Shown: piece by piece, positions 1-5,950 of the stretch
Numbering within the stretch: position 1 is the stretch's first letter
Layout: each line of letters starts with the position of its first letter
Assembly (NCBI GenBank): GCA_002403895.1
Contig: DHIQ01000035.1
Coordinates: forward strand, 14,801 to 24,700
Length of the DNA: 9,900 bases
Direction of reading: 5' to 3'
Source of the DNA: Candidatus Neomicrothrix sp. UBA4742
GTDB taxonomy: Bacteria > Actinomycetota > Acidimicrobiia > Acidimicrobiales > Acidimicrobilacustridaceae
Notes under the pieces: model-generated
Seen by the model: only the letters and a program-made list of their open reading frames with translations
What the model was told of the DNA's origin: nothing
Database searches by the model: none
Position numbers and translations under genes: made by a program

Positions 1-905
1 CGCATGAATCCGGGCATGCCCGGCATCTCCAGCACCCGGCAGATGTCCTGGAAGAAGTCGTGGATGAAGACCATCCAGCCCACGTCGATTCCTCGCGTGC
101 CCAGCGCCGCCATCTCCCAGTCGAGCACGGCCACCGGGGCGAACCCGTCATACATGATGTTGCCCACCCGGGCGTCACCCCAGCTGATGACGGTGTCGCC
201 CTCGTCGTCGGGCCAGTTGGCGTCGAGCCAGTCGAACGCCTCCTCGACCACCGGGATCGTCTCGTCGCCCCGCACCCAGTCGTAGTAGGCCCGCTGATTG
301 GCCACATGGCGGCGCAGCGGGGTGTCACCCGCGGTGGCCAACGCCAGGAACGAGGCGTCCACCGTGTCGAGGTCCATGGCGTGAACGCCGGCCAGCACGG
401 CCACGCTGGCATCTTGGAGGGCGCGCTGATCCTCCTTGTCGGCGTCGAAGAGCCAGCTCCCCATCGGGTACGGCATCACGTCGGGCGGCACCCGACCCTC
501 CACTCGGTCCATGACGAAGAATGGGGCGCCGATTGCCGCCGGGTCGAGCTCCAGCCACCGCACCGCGGGGACGGGCACGTCGGTGTGCTGGCCGACCAGC
601 TGCATGACCCGGAACTGGCTCTCGAGGTCGTAGCTGGGGAACACGGGCACGTCGACGATGTCAGGGGCCACCCGGGCCACCAACTCGTGACGCTCGCGCT
701 CCCCGTCGCTCACCCAGCTGGCGTCGAACAGCAACGTCTCGCTCGACATGCCGTTCGACTCGGGCACGGTGACCCGCTCCACCTCCGGGTCAGCACCTTC
801 GGGCAGCACGCCGTGCAGCCATTCGGCCAGGTGCTTGCCGGTCTCGCCCGCGTCGCGGCTCGACTTGGTGATCGATGGTGGTTCCGCCGAGATCTCGTCT
901 GACAT
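1..905 (-). CDS. Aminoglycoside-phosphotransferase-like kinase (APH/ACAD10-11 N-domain type), 3' end outside window
   Basis: 301 residues are visible and the reading frame is still open at base 1, so roughly the last 40-60 residues of a usual ~340-360 residue family member are missing. The nucleotide-loop region is S50-N-G-M-S-S-E56. The usual Brenner motif HGDxxxxN appears as W242-G-D-A-R-V-G-N249, keeping the catalytic Asp244 and the metal-binding Asn249. The metal-binding DFG equivalent is D262-W-E264. The ATG at 905-903 has an AGGGGG Shine-Dalgarno five bases upstream (916-911). The gene lies 45 bases after the flavoprotein gene on the same strand, so they are probably co-transcribed. Relatives are fused to or neighbours of acyl-CoA dehydrogenases (mammalian ACAD10/11, mycobacterial genes named fadE36) and are thought to phosphorylate hydroxylated acyl or steroid-like metabolites. 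Antibiotic resistance is unlikely. The family call is firm; the substrate is unknown. Confidence 0.88.
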   Translation of the reverse strand, partial: MSDEISAEPPSITKSSRDAGETGKHLAEWLHGVLPEGADPEVERVTVPESNGMSSETLLFDASWVSDGERERHELVARVAPDIVDVPVFPSYDLESQFRVMQLVGQHTDVPVPAVRWLELDPAAIGAPFFVMDRVEGRVPPDVMPYPMGSWLFDADKEDQRALQDASVAVLAGVHAMDLDTVDASFLALATAGDTPLRRHVANQRAYYDWVRGDETIPVVEEAFDWLDANWPDDEGDTVISWGDARVGNIMYDGFAPVAVLDWEMAALGTRGIDVGWMVFIHDFFQDICRVLEMPGMPGFM

Positions 906-950
906 CCGTTCCCCCTGGTGGTGTGATCTCCGATTCGGTCGGTGTGGCGC

Positions 951-2102
951 TCAGCCGCCGGCCAACCGGGCCTGCGTGTAGCCGGTCAACGTGTTGTTGT
1001 CGACGTAGAGGTGCTGCGTCCCGGCGTGGATGTCGCGGAAGCACCGCTGCACCACGCTCGGGTTCCGCAGGCCGCTGGAGCCGGCCCACGTGTAGGCGAA
1101 GCGGGCCGCGTCGGCAGCCACCCGGGTGGCATAGGTGGTGCATTGGCGCAGGCGTTGCTGCTCCTCGATGGACGCCATGCCCTCCTGCAGCACGGCGGCC
1201 TCCGCCTCGGCGAAGGAGTCGAACACGAAGGCCCGGGCCGAGCGCATGGCGGCGTCGTGCATGGCGAAGTCGTGCAGGAAGATCTGCTGTTCGGCGATGG
1301 GTTCAGCCCCGAGGCGTTGCTTGGCGCGGGCGATGGCCAGCACCTCGTCGACGGCCCGGCGCCCCACGCCGAGGGCGAAGGCGGCGTGACCGATGGCGGT
1401 GAGGCCGAACAACCCGATCCCGTACCCCGGCCCGCCGCGACGAGCGACGGCCTCGAGCAAAGAGAACGAGAACGGCTCAGCCACGACCGCTCCCTCGACC
1501 GCGTAGTCGTAGCTGCCCGTGCCGGCCAGGCCGAGGACGTCCCAGTTGCCCCGGAACTCCACCTGGTCTCGGGGCAGGAAGAACACCCGCATGGCGGGCA
1601 GGCCAAGCTCGCTCACCACCGGCTCGCCGTCGACGACCTCCATGGCTCCGGCGCCCATCCAGTCGGCGTGACCGCTACCGCTGCCGAACTGATAGCGGCC
1701 TTCCACTCTGAAGCCCGTGTCCACCGGGTGCGCCTCGCCGATGGGACCGAGCATGCCGGCGTGAATGCCGAGATGGTCGCCGAACATGGCCTCGACGGCC
1801 TCGTCACCGGTGTAGATGGCTGCGAAGCAGGACGTGGTGGCGTTGGCCATGGCCGACCATCCCGTCGAGCCATCGGCGTAGGCCAGCTCCTCGAACACCG
1901 CCAGGCTGGTGGTCACGTCGGCTTCGCTGCCCCCTAGCTCAGCCGGCACCAGCACCCAGAACAGACCGGCGTCGCGCAGGGCCTCCACGACCGCCGGGGT
2001 CATGGTCCCCTCGTGCTCGCTGCGGGCCGCCTCCGCCTCGATGAGCGGGGTGAGGGCACGGGCGCGCTCGACCAGCGGGCTCGTGTCGGTGGTGAGGGTC
2101 AC
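951..2102 (-). CDS. Acyl-CoA dehydrogenase-fold flavin-dependent monooxygenase/hydroxylase
   Basis: 383 residues, close to the normal length of the group D flavoprotein monooxygenases (HsaA, DszC and p-hydroxyphenylacetate hydroxylase oxygenase types), which share the acyl-CoA dehydrogenase fold and use reduced flavin and oxygen. Supporting motifs are V52-P-A-E-L-G-G58 in the N-terminal helical domain, the flavin-region motif F139-G-S-G-S-G-H-A-D-W148, and G192-L-A-G-T-G197 in the beta domain. The C-terminal helix bundle carries R356-D-I-H-A-G-T-Q-H364, typical of hydroxylases of this fold; I see no classical dehydrogenase Glu context. The start is GTG at 2102-2100, with GGAGG (2111-2107) four bases upstream. 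It is the first gene behind the promoter/operator at 2131-2168 and is followed by the phosphotransferase gene. No flavin reductase gene is adjacent, although the split-barrel protein at 2951-3409 is a distant candidate partner. A true acyl-CoA dehydrogenase is the main alternative. Confidence 0.85.
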   Translation of the reverse strand: MTLTTDTSPLVERARALTPLIEAEAARSEHEGTMTPAVVEALRDAGLFWVLVPAELGGSEADVTTSLAVFEELAYADGSTGWSAMANATTSCFAAIYTGDEAVEAMFGDHLGIHAGMLGPIGEAHPVDTGFRVEGRYQFGSGSGHADWMGAGAMEVVDGEPVVSELGLPAMRVFFLPRDQVEFRGNWDVLGLAGTGSYDYAVEGAVVAEPFSFSLLEAVARRGGPGYGIGLFGLTAIGHAAFALGVGRRAVDEVLAIARAKQRLGAEPIAEQQIFLHDFAMHDAAMRSARAFVFDSFAEAEAAVLQEGMASIEEQQRLRQCTTYATRVAADAARFAYTWAGSSGLRNPSVVQRCFRDIHAGTQHLYVDNNTLTGYTQARLAGG

Positions 2103-2130
2103 GGTGCCTCCGAGGGGGCCGGCGGTGGGC

Positions 2131-2168
2131 GTTCTCTGATCGTAGAACCTGACGGCTCGTCAGGTCAG
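2131..2168 (-). promoter_or_regulatory. Sigma-70-type promoter of the flavoprotein-phosphotransferase operon
   Basis: Read on the minus strand, a -35 element CTGACC (2168-2163) and a -10 element TACGAT (2144-2139) are separated by 18 bases. Transcription would start near 2132, giving an untranslated leader of about 30 bases that holds the GGAGG ribosome site before the GTG at 2102. The -10 fits TANNNT and the -35 keeps TGAC. A small inverted repeat, GTTCT (2131-2135) with AGAAC (2144-2148), brackets the -10. The promoter is predicted from sequence only. Confidence 0.55.
2147..2165. promoter_or_regulatory. Perfect 8-3-8 palindrome, probable repressor operator
   Basis: The sequence ACCTGACG-GCT-CGTCAGGT is an exact inverted repeat with 8-base arms and a 3-base centre. 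It fills the spacer between the -35 and -10 boxes of the promoter reading toward 2102, the classic place for a repressor of TetR or similar dimeric type to block RNA polymerase. No regulator gene lies in the window, so the binding protein would be encoded elsewhere. The short centre and the lack of a following T-run argue against a terminator. Confidence 0.55.
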
Positions 2169-2408
2169 CCGGGACGACCGAACGGCGCGTCACCCACGGC
2201 CGCTGCGAGTCTCGCTAGGGTCGCTCCGTGCCTCCGATCTCCCACGCTTCTGCCGTCGACGTGCCCGAGGACGGCCCGGGATCAAGATGGCCCCCACCGA
2301 CTGGCGGGCCACCACCCGACGAGTGCAGAACGACCGTCCGTTGCGGATGCGGTCGACCTCATGGCGAACCGGCTCGGTGTGGTCACCCCCGCCGGATGAA
2401 ATAGGCGC
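2166..2408. other. Intergenic stretch with no convincing gene
   Basis: This is the bulk of the 306-base gap between the flavoprotein gene and the SnoaL-like gene. Apart from the operator/promoter at its left end and a doubtful 58-codon plus-strand frame (2228-2404), I see no conserved coding signal, RNA gene or clear terminator hairpin. A longer minus-strand frame crossing it (2282-2935) is the shifted frame of the SnoaL-like gene and looks non-coding: it is rich in Arg, Ser and Pro without a recognisable fold. Confidence 0.5.
2228..2404 (+). CDS. Doubtful small Cys-rich ORF, possibly leaderless
   Basis: A GTG at 2228 follows TAGGGT (2216-2221) by six bases, the same layout seen before three real genes in this window. 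It opens a 58-codon frame ending at TAG 2402-2404, four bases short of the converging SnoaL-like gene. The product is Pro-rich at first, then basic and Cys-rich: four Cys, including a C-G-C-G motif, and a terminal C-G-H segment. Against it, third positions are only about 60% G/C, far below the neighbours, and I recognise no family. It is more likely non-coding than real. Confidence 0.15.
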   Translation: MPPISHASAVDVPEDGPGSRWPPPTGGPPPDECRTTVRCGCGRPHGEPARCGHPRRMK

Positions 2409-2897
2409 TCAGCCAGAGGTTGGACGGCTGAAGTCCCGATTGGGCTGCGGGGGCGGGGCGCTGAAGCCCGCGCCCGGACGCCAGCCGCTGGCAGCCAGAT
2501 CCTCGAGCACGTGGGCCATGTTGAGGAGGTCCTCCTCGTAGGAGAAGCGGCCGTCGCCGGCGTACACCAAGGTCGAATACCCGGACTGCTCGTAGCGCGA
2601 GCCGTCGGGCCGGGTACCGGGCAGGATCTGGGTCCACTTGACGACCACGGTGTCACCGTCGATGGCGGTGTACTCGACGGGGAAGGACCAGTCCTCCAGC
2701 CCGAGCATGCTGTCGGCCATGAACTGGCAGATCTCGTCCCGTCCCTGGATGCGGCCCCAGGCCGGGTCGATGTAGACCGCGTCCTCGGTGAAGAACTCGG
2801 CGAGGTCGGGCCACGCCGCGTTACCGTCCTCGATGCGCTGGCGCAGCGCCACGTAGTCGGCCACCGTCGCCTGCACCTCATGGTCAGGGTGTCCCAC
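2409..2897 (-). CDS. SnoaL-like / NTF2-fold protein
   Basis: 162 residues from a GTG at 2897-2895, chosen because AGAGGGG (2910-2904) sits six bases upstream. Longer in-frame starts at 2927 and 2984 lack such a site. The pattern matches the NTF2-like cone fold: an N-terminal helix V12-A-D-Y-V-A-L-R-Q-R, then D31-L-A-E-F-F-T-E-D-A-V-Y-I-D-P45, then G52-R-D-E-I-C-Q-F-M, then beta strands around V84-V-V-K-W and S109-T-L-V-Y. Members include polyketide cyclases, limonene-epoxide and steroid-isomerase-like enzymes and many non-enzymes. Asp45 and Asp104 are not enough to pick a reaction. The last ~25 residues are Pro/Gly-rich and probably disordered. It starts 53 bases after the F420-type gene, so co-transcription is likely, perhaps in the same catabolic programme as the flavoprotein downstream. 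Confidence 0.82.
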   Translation of the reverse strand: MGHPDHEVQATVADYVALRQRIEDGNAAWPDLAEFFTEDAVYIDPAWGRIQGRDEICQFMADSMLGLEDWSFPVEYTAIDGDTVVVKWTQILPGTRPDGSRYEQSGYSTLVYAGDGRFSYEEDLLNMAHVLEDLAASGWRPGAGFSAPPPQPNRDFSRPTSG

Positions 2898-2950
2898 CGT
2901 TGTCCCCTCTCGTCGTCGAGCGACCATCGTCGCACATCGGCCGCGCGCCT

Positions 2951-3409
2951 CTAGCCGTCGGCGATCCCCTCGCCCGACCACCACTGCCAGCGGATCACCT
3001 CGATGACGATGACCGGGCCCGTCGGCGTCACCGTTTGATACTGCGGGTACTTGGCCACCAGCGCCTTGATGGACCGCTCGTAGAGCTCACCCTGTTCGAC
3101 GATGTGGGCGACACCCCGCAGTCGCACCCACCACAACTGCGACCAGTCGGCGTCGTCGTACTCGTCGAGCAGCAGGCTCACCTCGGGGTTGCCCCGGATG
3201 TTGTCGAGCCGCTTGAGCCGGGCCGTGGACTTGGGCTTGTGGTCGATGGCGGTCACGATGCGCCCGTCGTCGACGGCGTAGGTGATAGGCACCAGGTCGA
3301 CCCGTTGATCCGCCGTGACCGTGGCCAGCCGGGCGACACGGGCTGCCTCCACCAATTCGACGGCACGCTCGCGTTCCATCTGGGTGAGGCTATCGACGGC
3401 GACGGCCAT
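2951..3409 (-). CDS. PPOX-class F420-dependent oxidoreductase-like split-barrel protein (TIGR03668-type)
   Basis: 152 residues, a typical length for this group. The split-barrel pattern is clear: A26-R-L-A-T-V-T-A-D34, then V40-P-I-T-Y-A-V46, then T53-A-I-D-H-K-P-K60, then N73-P-E-V-S-L-L80. The W89-S-Q-L-W-W-V95 motif marks the Rv0121c-like F420 group. Such proteins bind the deazaflavin F420 (some bind FMN or heme) and carry out hydride transfer on small molecules in the cytoplasm; the substrate here is unknown. The ATG at 3409-3407 was chosen because the longer frame runs backward through a tRNA gene. No good Shine-Dalgarno is visible: the start lies only 12 bases after the tRNA's encoded CCA, so the message is probably made by read-through of the tRNA transcript and 3' processing. 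Confidence 0.85.
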   Translation of the reverse strand: MAVAVDSLTQMERERAVELVEAARVARLATVTADQRVDLVPITYAVDDGRIVTAIDHKPKSTARLKRLDNIRGNPEVSLLLDEYDDADWSQLWWVRLRGVAHIVEQGELYERSIKALVAKYPQYQTVTPTGPVIVIEVIRWQWWSGEGIADG

Positions 3410-3421
3410 GACCGACGCCCA

Positions 3422-3496
3422 TGGAGGCCGCGGGCGGAATCGAACCGCCGTACGGGGCTTTGCAGGCCCCTGCCTAAGCCACTCGGCCACGCGGCC
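3422..3496 (-). tRNA. tRNA-Cys (anticodon GCA)
   Basis: A complete cloverleaf of 75 bases including an encoded CCA (3424-3422). Acceptor arms GGCCGCG (3496-3490) and CGCGGCC (3432-3426) pair fully. The anticodon stem GGGGC/GCCCC encloses the loop CTGCAAA, giving anticodon GCA. The T arm is GGCGG-TTCGATT-CCGCC and the variable loop is four bases. The discriminator base is U73, the known identity element for cysteinyl-tRNA synthetase. It is transcribed away from the alpha/beta hydrolase gene and toward the F420-type gene. Confidence 0.97.
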
Positions 3497-3508
3497 ATGG
3501 GAGTGATC

Positions 3509-3514
3509 ACCTTA
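3509..3514 (-). promoter_or_regulatory. Candidate -10 box for tRNA-Cys
   Basis: Minus-strand TAAGGT (3514-3509) fits TANNNT and would start RNA near 3502, about six bases before the mature tRNA. I found no -35 hexamer at normal spacing, so this is a modest prediction. It lies in the 80-base divergent region shared with the hydrolase promoter. Confidence 0.35.
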
Positions 3515-3564
3515 GCGTCCCGCCCTTGACGCTCGATCAGAGCGACCAACCGATCGGCAGTCCC

Positions 3565-3570
3565 TAGAAT
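3565..3570 (+). promoter_or_regulatory. -10 box of a probable leaderless transcript (alpha/beta hydrolase)
   Basis: TAGAAT lies exactly six bases before the ATG at 3577. This would place transcription start at or within a base of the start codon. No Shine-Dalgarno precedes the ATG, which supports leaderless translation. A TTGACG at 3526-3531 is 33 bases away, too far to be its -35. Confidence 0.6.
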
Positions 3571-3576
3571 CTCGCC

Positions 3577-4305
3577 ATGGACGCCGCTCCCGCCGACCCG
3601 GTGCCGCCGCTCGACGCCCTGCGCGTCCTCGCGGTGCAGGAGAAGGCGGTGGGCGACGGAGTGGACCACATCGAGCTCTACACCCTCGAGGGCCTCGTCA
3701 CCCTGTTGTGGCACGGGCCCCGCGACGCCCACGACGTCGTGCTCATGAGCGGCGGGGCCATGGGCGGGCTGCTGGGACCGGCCGAGGGGCTCTATCACGA
3801 CCTCGGCATGGCCTTCAGCGCACTGGGCATCGGCACCATCCGCATCGGCTACCGACGGCCCAATGACCTGGATCGATGCGTCATGGACGTCGCCGCCGCG
3901 GCCGACATCGCCGGCCGGGTCGGAGCACGACGCTTCGTCGCCGTCGGCCACAGCTTCGGAGGTGCGGTAGCCATCAACACCGGCATCGCCCTCGGGCGTC
4001 ATGCCGCCGGTGTGGTCACCCTCGCCACCCAGTCCGCCGGCTGCGAGCACGCCGACCTCCTGGCCTGCCCTCTGCTGTTGGTGCACGGCGAGGGCGATGA
4101 GCTGCTCCCACCGATGGCCAGCGAGATGGTGCGCATGATCGTGGGCCACGGCGAACTGCACCTGCTCCCCGAGACGGGCCACCTGCTGAAGGAGGCCGAC
4201 AGCTTCCTGCGCGAGCGTCTCGGCTCCTGGATCCCTGAGCGGTTCGCAATCCACCCAGGAGGTGAATACGGCTCCAGATTTCGTGACGGAATTGGGCCAT
4301 CCTGA
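3577..4305 (+). CDS. Alpha/beta hydrolase (dienelactone-hydrolase/esterase-like)
   Basis: 242 residues with a complete catalytic triad in the expected order: nucleophile elbow G124-H-S-F-G-G129 (Ser126), acid Asp174 in H170-G-E-G-D-E-L-L-P, and base His202 in P198-E-T-G-H-L-L. The oxyanion-region strand is V54-V-L-M-S-G-G60, followed by a Gly-rich turn. There is no signal peptide, so it is a cytoplasmic esterase, lactonase or small-molecule hydrolase; the substrate cannot be read from sequence. The tail after about residue 222 is not part of the core fold. The ATG is set by the leaderless -10 six bases upstream. The copper lipoprotein gene follows after 37 bases with its own -10 box, so the hydrolase may be a neighbour rather than a pathway partner of the secreted pair. 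Confidence 0.85.
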   Translation: MDAAPADPVPPLDALRVLAVQEKAVGDGVDHIELYTLEGLVTLLWHGPRDAHDVVLMSGGAMGGLLGPAEGLYHDLGMAFSALGIGTIRIGYRRPNDLDRCVMDVAAAADIAGRVGARRFVAVGHSFGGAVAINTGIALGRHAAGVVTLATQSAGCEHADLLACPLLLVHGEGDELLPPMASEMVRMIVGHGELHLLPETGHLLKEADSFLRERLGSWIPERFAIHPGGEYGSRFRDGIGPS

Positions 4306-4330
4306 CCTGTTTCCCTGAACGCCGCTCGGC

Positions 4331-4336
4331 TACCCT
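4331..4336 (+). promoter_or_regulatory. -10 box of a probable leaderless transcript (copper lipoprotein)
   Basis: TACCCT is followed by six bases and then the ATG at 4343, the same layout as at 3565. There is no Shine-Dalgarno between them. It implies that the lipoprotein-xylanase pair can be expressed independently of the hydrolase gene upstream. Confidence 0.5.
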
Positions 4337-4342
4337 TGCTGC

Positions 4343-5950
4343 ATGCACAACGCAACTCGGGGGATCTTCGTCGCGGCCGCGGCCGGGGCGCTCGTGCTCT
4401 CCGCCTGTTCCAAGGGTTCGACGACGGCCGAGACCACCGGAACCCAGGCCAAGTCCGACATCACCGCGACCTTGGCAACGACCCAGGCTGACCCGACCAC
4501 CGCCGACATGGCCGCCATGGTGATCGACCGCCCGGGCGTGCAGCACCTGCACTTCTCCTATGGCCCGATCAAGATCTTCCCGGGCCAGAACAACATCGAC
4601 ATCAGCGGCGGCAACGTGCCCAAGCCGGCGGTCGATGGCTACATCGTGGGCATCCGCCCGAACCTCGTCCGCCAGGACGGCACCGTCCCCGGCGTGGACG
4701 TGTTGCACCTCCACCACGGCGTGTGGCTGAACCTGGGACGCCAGGACCTCACCGCTCCCGGCCTTCCCGAGCGGCTGTTCGCCACCGGTGAGGAAAAGAC
4801 GGTGATCATGACGCCCGACGGCTACGGCTACCCGTTCAAAGCAACAGACGGCTGGCTCATCAACTACATGATCCACAACCTCCAGCCGACCGTCGACGAG
4901 GTCTCGCTCACCTACGACCTCGACTTCATCCCCAAGACCGACCCCGCGGCCGCCACCACCAAACCCGTCCTGCCCGTATGGATGGACGTCCAGAACGGCG
5001 AGACCTACCCGGTCTTCGACGCCCTCAAGGGCTCGGGCACCAACGGGCTGTACACCTACCCGAAGGACGCCACCAACCCCTACAAGGGCAGGCAGAAGAA
5101 CACCTGGACGCTCGATCGTGACGGTGTGCTCGTCGGCAGCGGTGGTCATCTGCATCCCGGGGGCATCTACGACGACCTCTACCTGACCCGCGCCGGTGCC
5201 TCCGCCGCACCGGGCTCAGCAGCAGCCGACACGGTGGACGGCGACACCGCGCACCTTTTCCGGTCCGAAGCCAAGTACTGGGAGCCCGCCGGCGCCGTAT
5301 CGTGGGACGTCGCCATGACGGTGACCGGCAGCGACTGGAAGGTCAACGTCAAGAAGGGCGACATGCTCTCGATGCAGACCACCTACGACGTGTCCAACGC
5401 GTCGTGGTACGAATCCATGGGCATCATGAACCAGTGGCTGGCGACCGGCGACGACGGCAAGGATCCCTTCGTCGACAAGGTCGACACCCCCGGCCAGATC
5501 ACCCACGGCCACCTGCCCGAGAACAACAACCACGGCAACACCGACAAGGTCATCGGCCCGGACCCGGCCACGCTCACCGCCATCCCGGCGGACGGCAAGG
5601 TCAATATCCTCGACTTCGTCTATTCGCCCGGAGACATGGAGAACTACCAGACGGTGCCGTCCGTGAAGGAAGGCCAGACGCTCACGTTCACCAACAGCGA
5701 CGACAAGACCGGCAACGGACTGTGGCACACGATCACGGCGTGCAAGGCCCCGTGCAACCGGTCCACCGGCATCGCCTACCCGTTGGCCAACGCCGACATC
5801 CAGTTCGACTCCGGCGAGTTGGGAACGGGTGGACCCCCCACCGCCGACCGGGTCACCTGGACGACGCCAGCCGATCTGCCCACCGGCACGTACACCTACT
5901 TCTGCCGGATCCACCCCTTCATGCGAGGGTCGTTCCAGGTCACCCCGTGA
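4343..5950 (+). CDS. Secreted copper lipoprotein: two-copper (PHM-like) monooxygenase-type module fused to a C-terminal cupredoxin
   Basis: 535 residues. A lipoprotein signal ends in the lipobox L19-S-A-C22, so Cys22 should be lipidated and the protein held on the outer face of the membrane, followed by a Thr/Ala-rich linker. Residues ~60-370 form a module whose candidate ligands follow the order of peptidylglycine and dopamine monooxygenases: H124-H125 in the L-H-L-H-H-G-V-W segment (CuA pair), H178 in Y-M-I-H-N-L (third CuA His), H269-L-H271 in G-G-H-L-H-P-G-G (CuB pair), and Met359/Met362 in S-M-G-I-M-N-Q-W (CuB Met). Residues ~420-535 are a cupredoxin with type 1 copper ligands H462, C521, H524 and M527 in the C-x2-H-x2-M pattern, plus a likely C467-C471 disulfide. 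A His-rich linker (H388, H390, H397) joins them. The cupredoxin call is firm. The PHM-like assignment rests on motif order; a non-enzymatic copper-binding beta-sandwich is the alternative. Its stop overlaps the xylanase start. Confidence 0.85.
   Translation: MHNATRGIFVAAAAGALVLSACSKGSTTAETTGTQAKSDITATLATTQADPTTADMAAMVIDRPGVQHLHFSYGPIKIFPGQNNIDISGGNVPKPAVDGYIVGIRPNLVRQDGTVPGVDVLHLHHGVWLNLGRQDLTAPGLPERLFATGEEKTVIMTPDGYGYPFKATDGWLINYMIHNLQPTVDEVSLTYDLDFIPKTDPAAATTKPVLPVWMDVQNGETYPVFDALKGSGTNGLYTYPKDATNPYKGRQKNTWTLDRDGVLVGSGGHLHPGGIYDDLYLTRAGASAAPGSAAADTVDGDTAHLFRSEAKYWEPAGAVSWDVAMTVTGSDWKVNVKKGDMLSMQTTYDVSNASWYESMGIMNQWLATGDDGKDPFVDKVDTPGQITHGHLPENNNHGNTDKVIGPDPATLTAIPADGKVNILDFVYSPGDMENYQTVPSVKEGQTLTFTNSDDKTGNGLWHTITACKAPCNRSTGIAYPLANADIQFDSGELGTGGPPTADRVTWTTPADLPTGTYTYFCRIHPFMRGSFQVTP

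Noticed and set aside
60..902. Plus-strand 280-codon frame opposite the phosphotransferase
   Set aside because: His/Val/Gly-rich shadow frame without domain signal; the opposite strand has the APH catalytic motifs.
942..1937. Plus-strand frame of 331 codons opposite the flavoprotein gene
   Set aside because: Antisense shadow: no recognisable motifs, while the minus strand has well-placed flavin and C-terminal hydroxylase motifs.
3410..3490. Longer N-terminus for the F420-type protein starting at 3490
   Set aside because: Those codons are the tRNA-Cys gene itself; family alignment begins near Met at 3409.
3526..3570. TTGACG as the -35 partner of TAGAAT before the hydrolase
   Set aside because: The 33-base spacing is about twice that used by sigma-70-type polymerase.
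3253..4254. Minus-strand frame crossing the tRNA-Cys and the hydrolase gene
   Set aside because: It runs through a complete tRNA and is antisense to a hydrolase with an intact triad.
4016..5155. Long minus-strand frame (379 codons) opposite the hydrolase and copper lipoprotein genes
   Set aside because: Low-complexity Val/Gly/Asp/Arg-rich product typical of an antisense frame in GC-rich DNA; the plus-strand proteins carry clear domain motifs.
5302..5946. Upstream extension of the xylanase frame (215 more codons)
   Set aside because: This part reads as Arg/His/Pro-rich filler in the shifted frame of the copper lipoprotein; the signal peptide begins right at GTG 5947.
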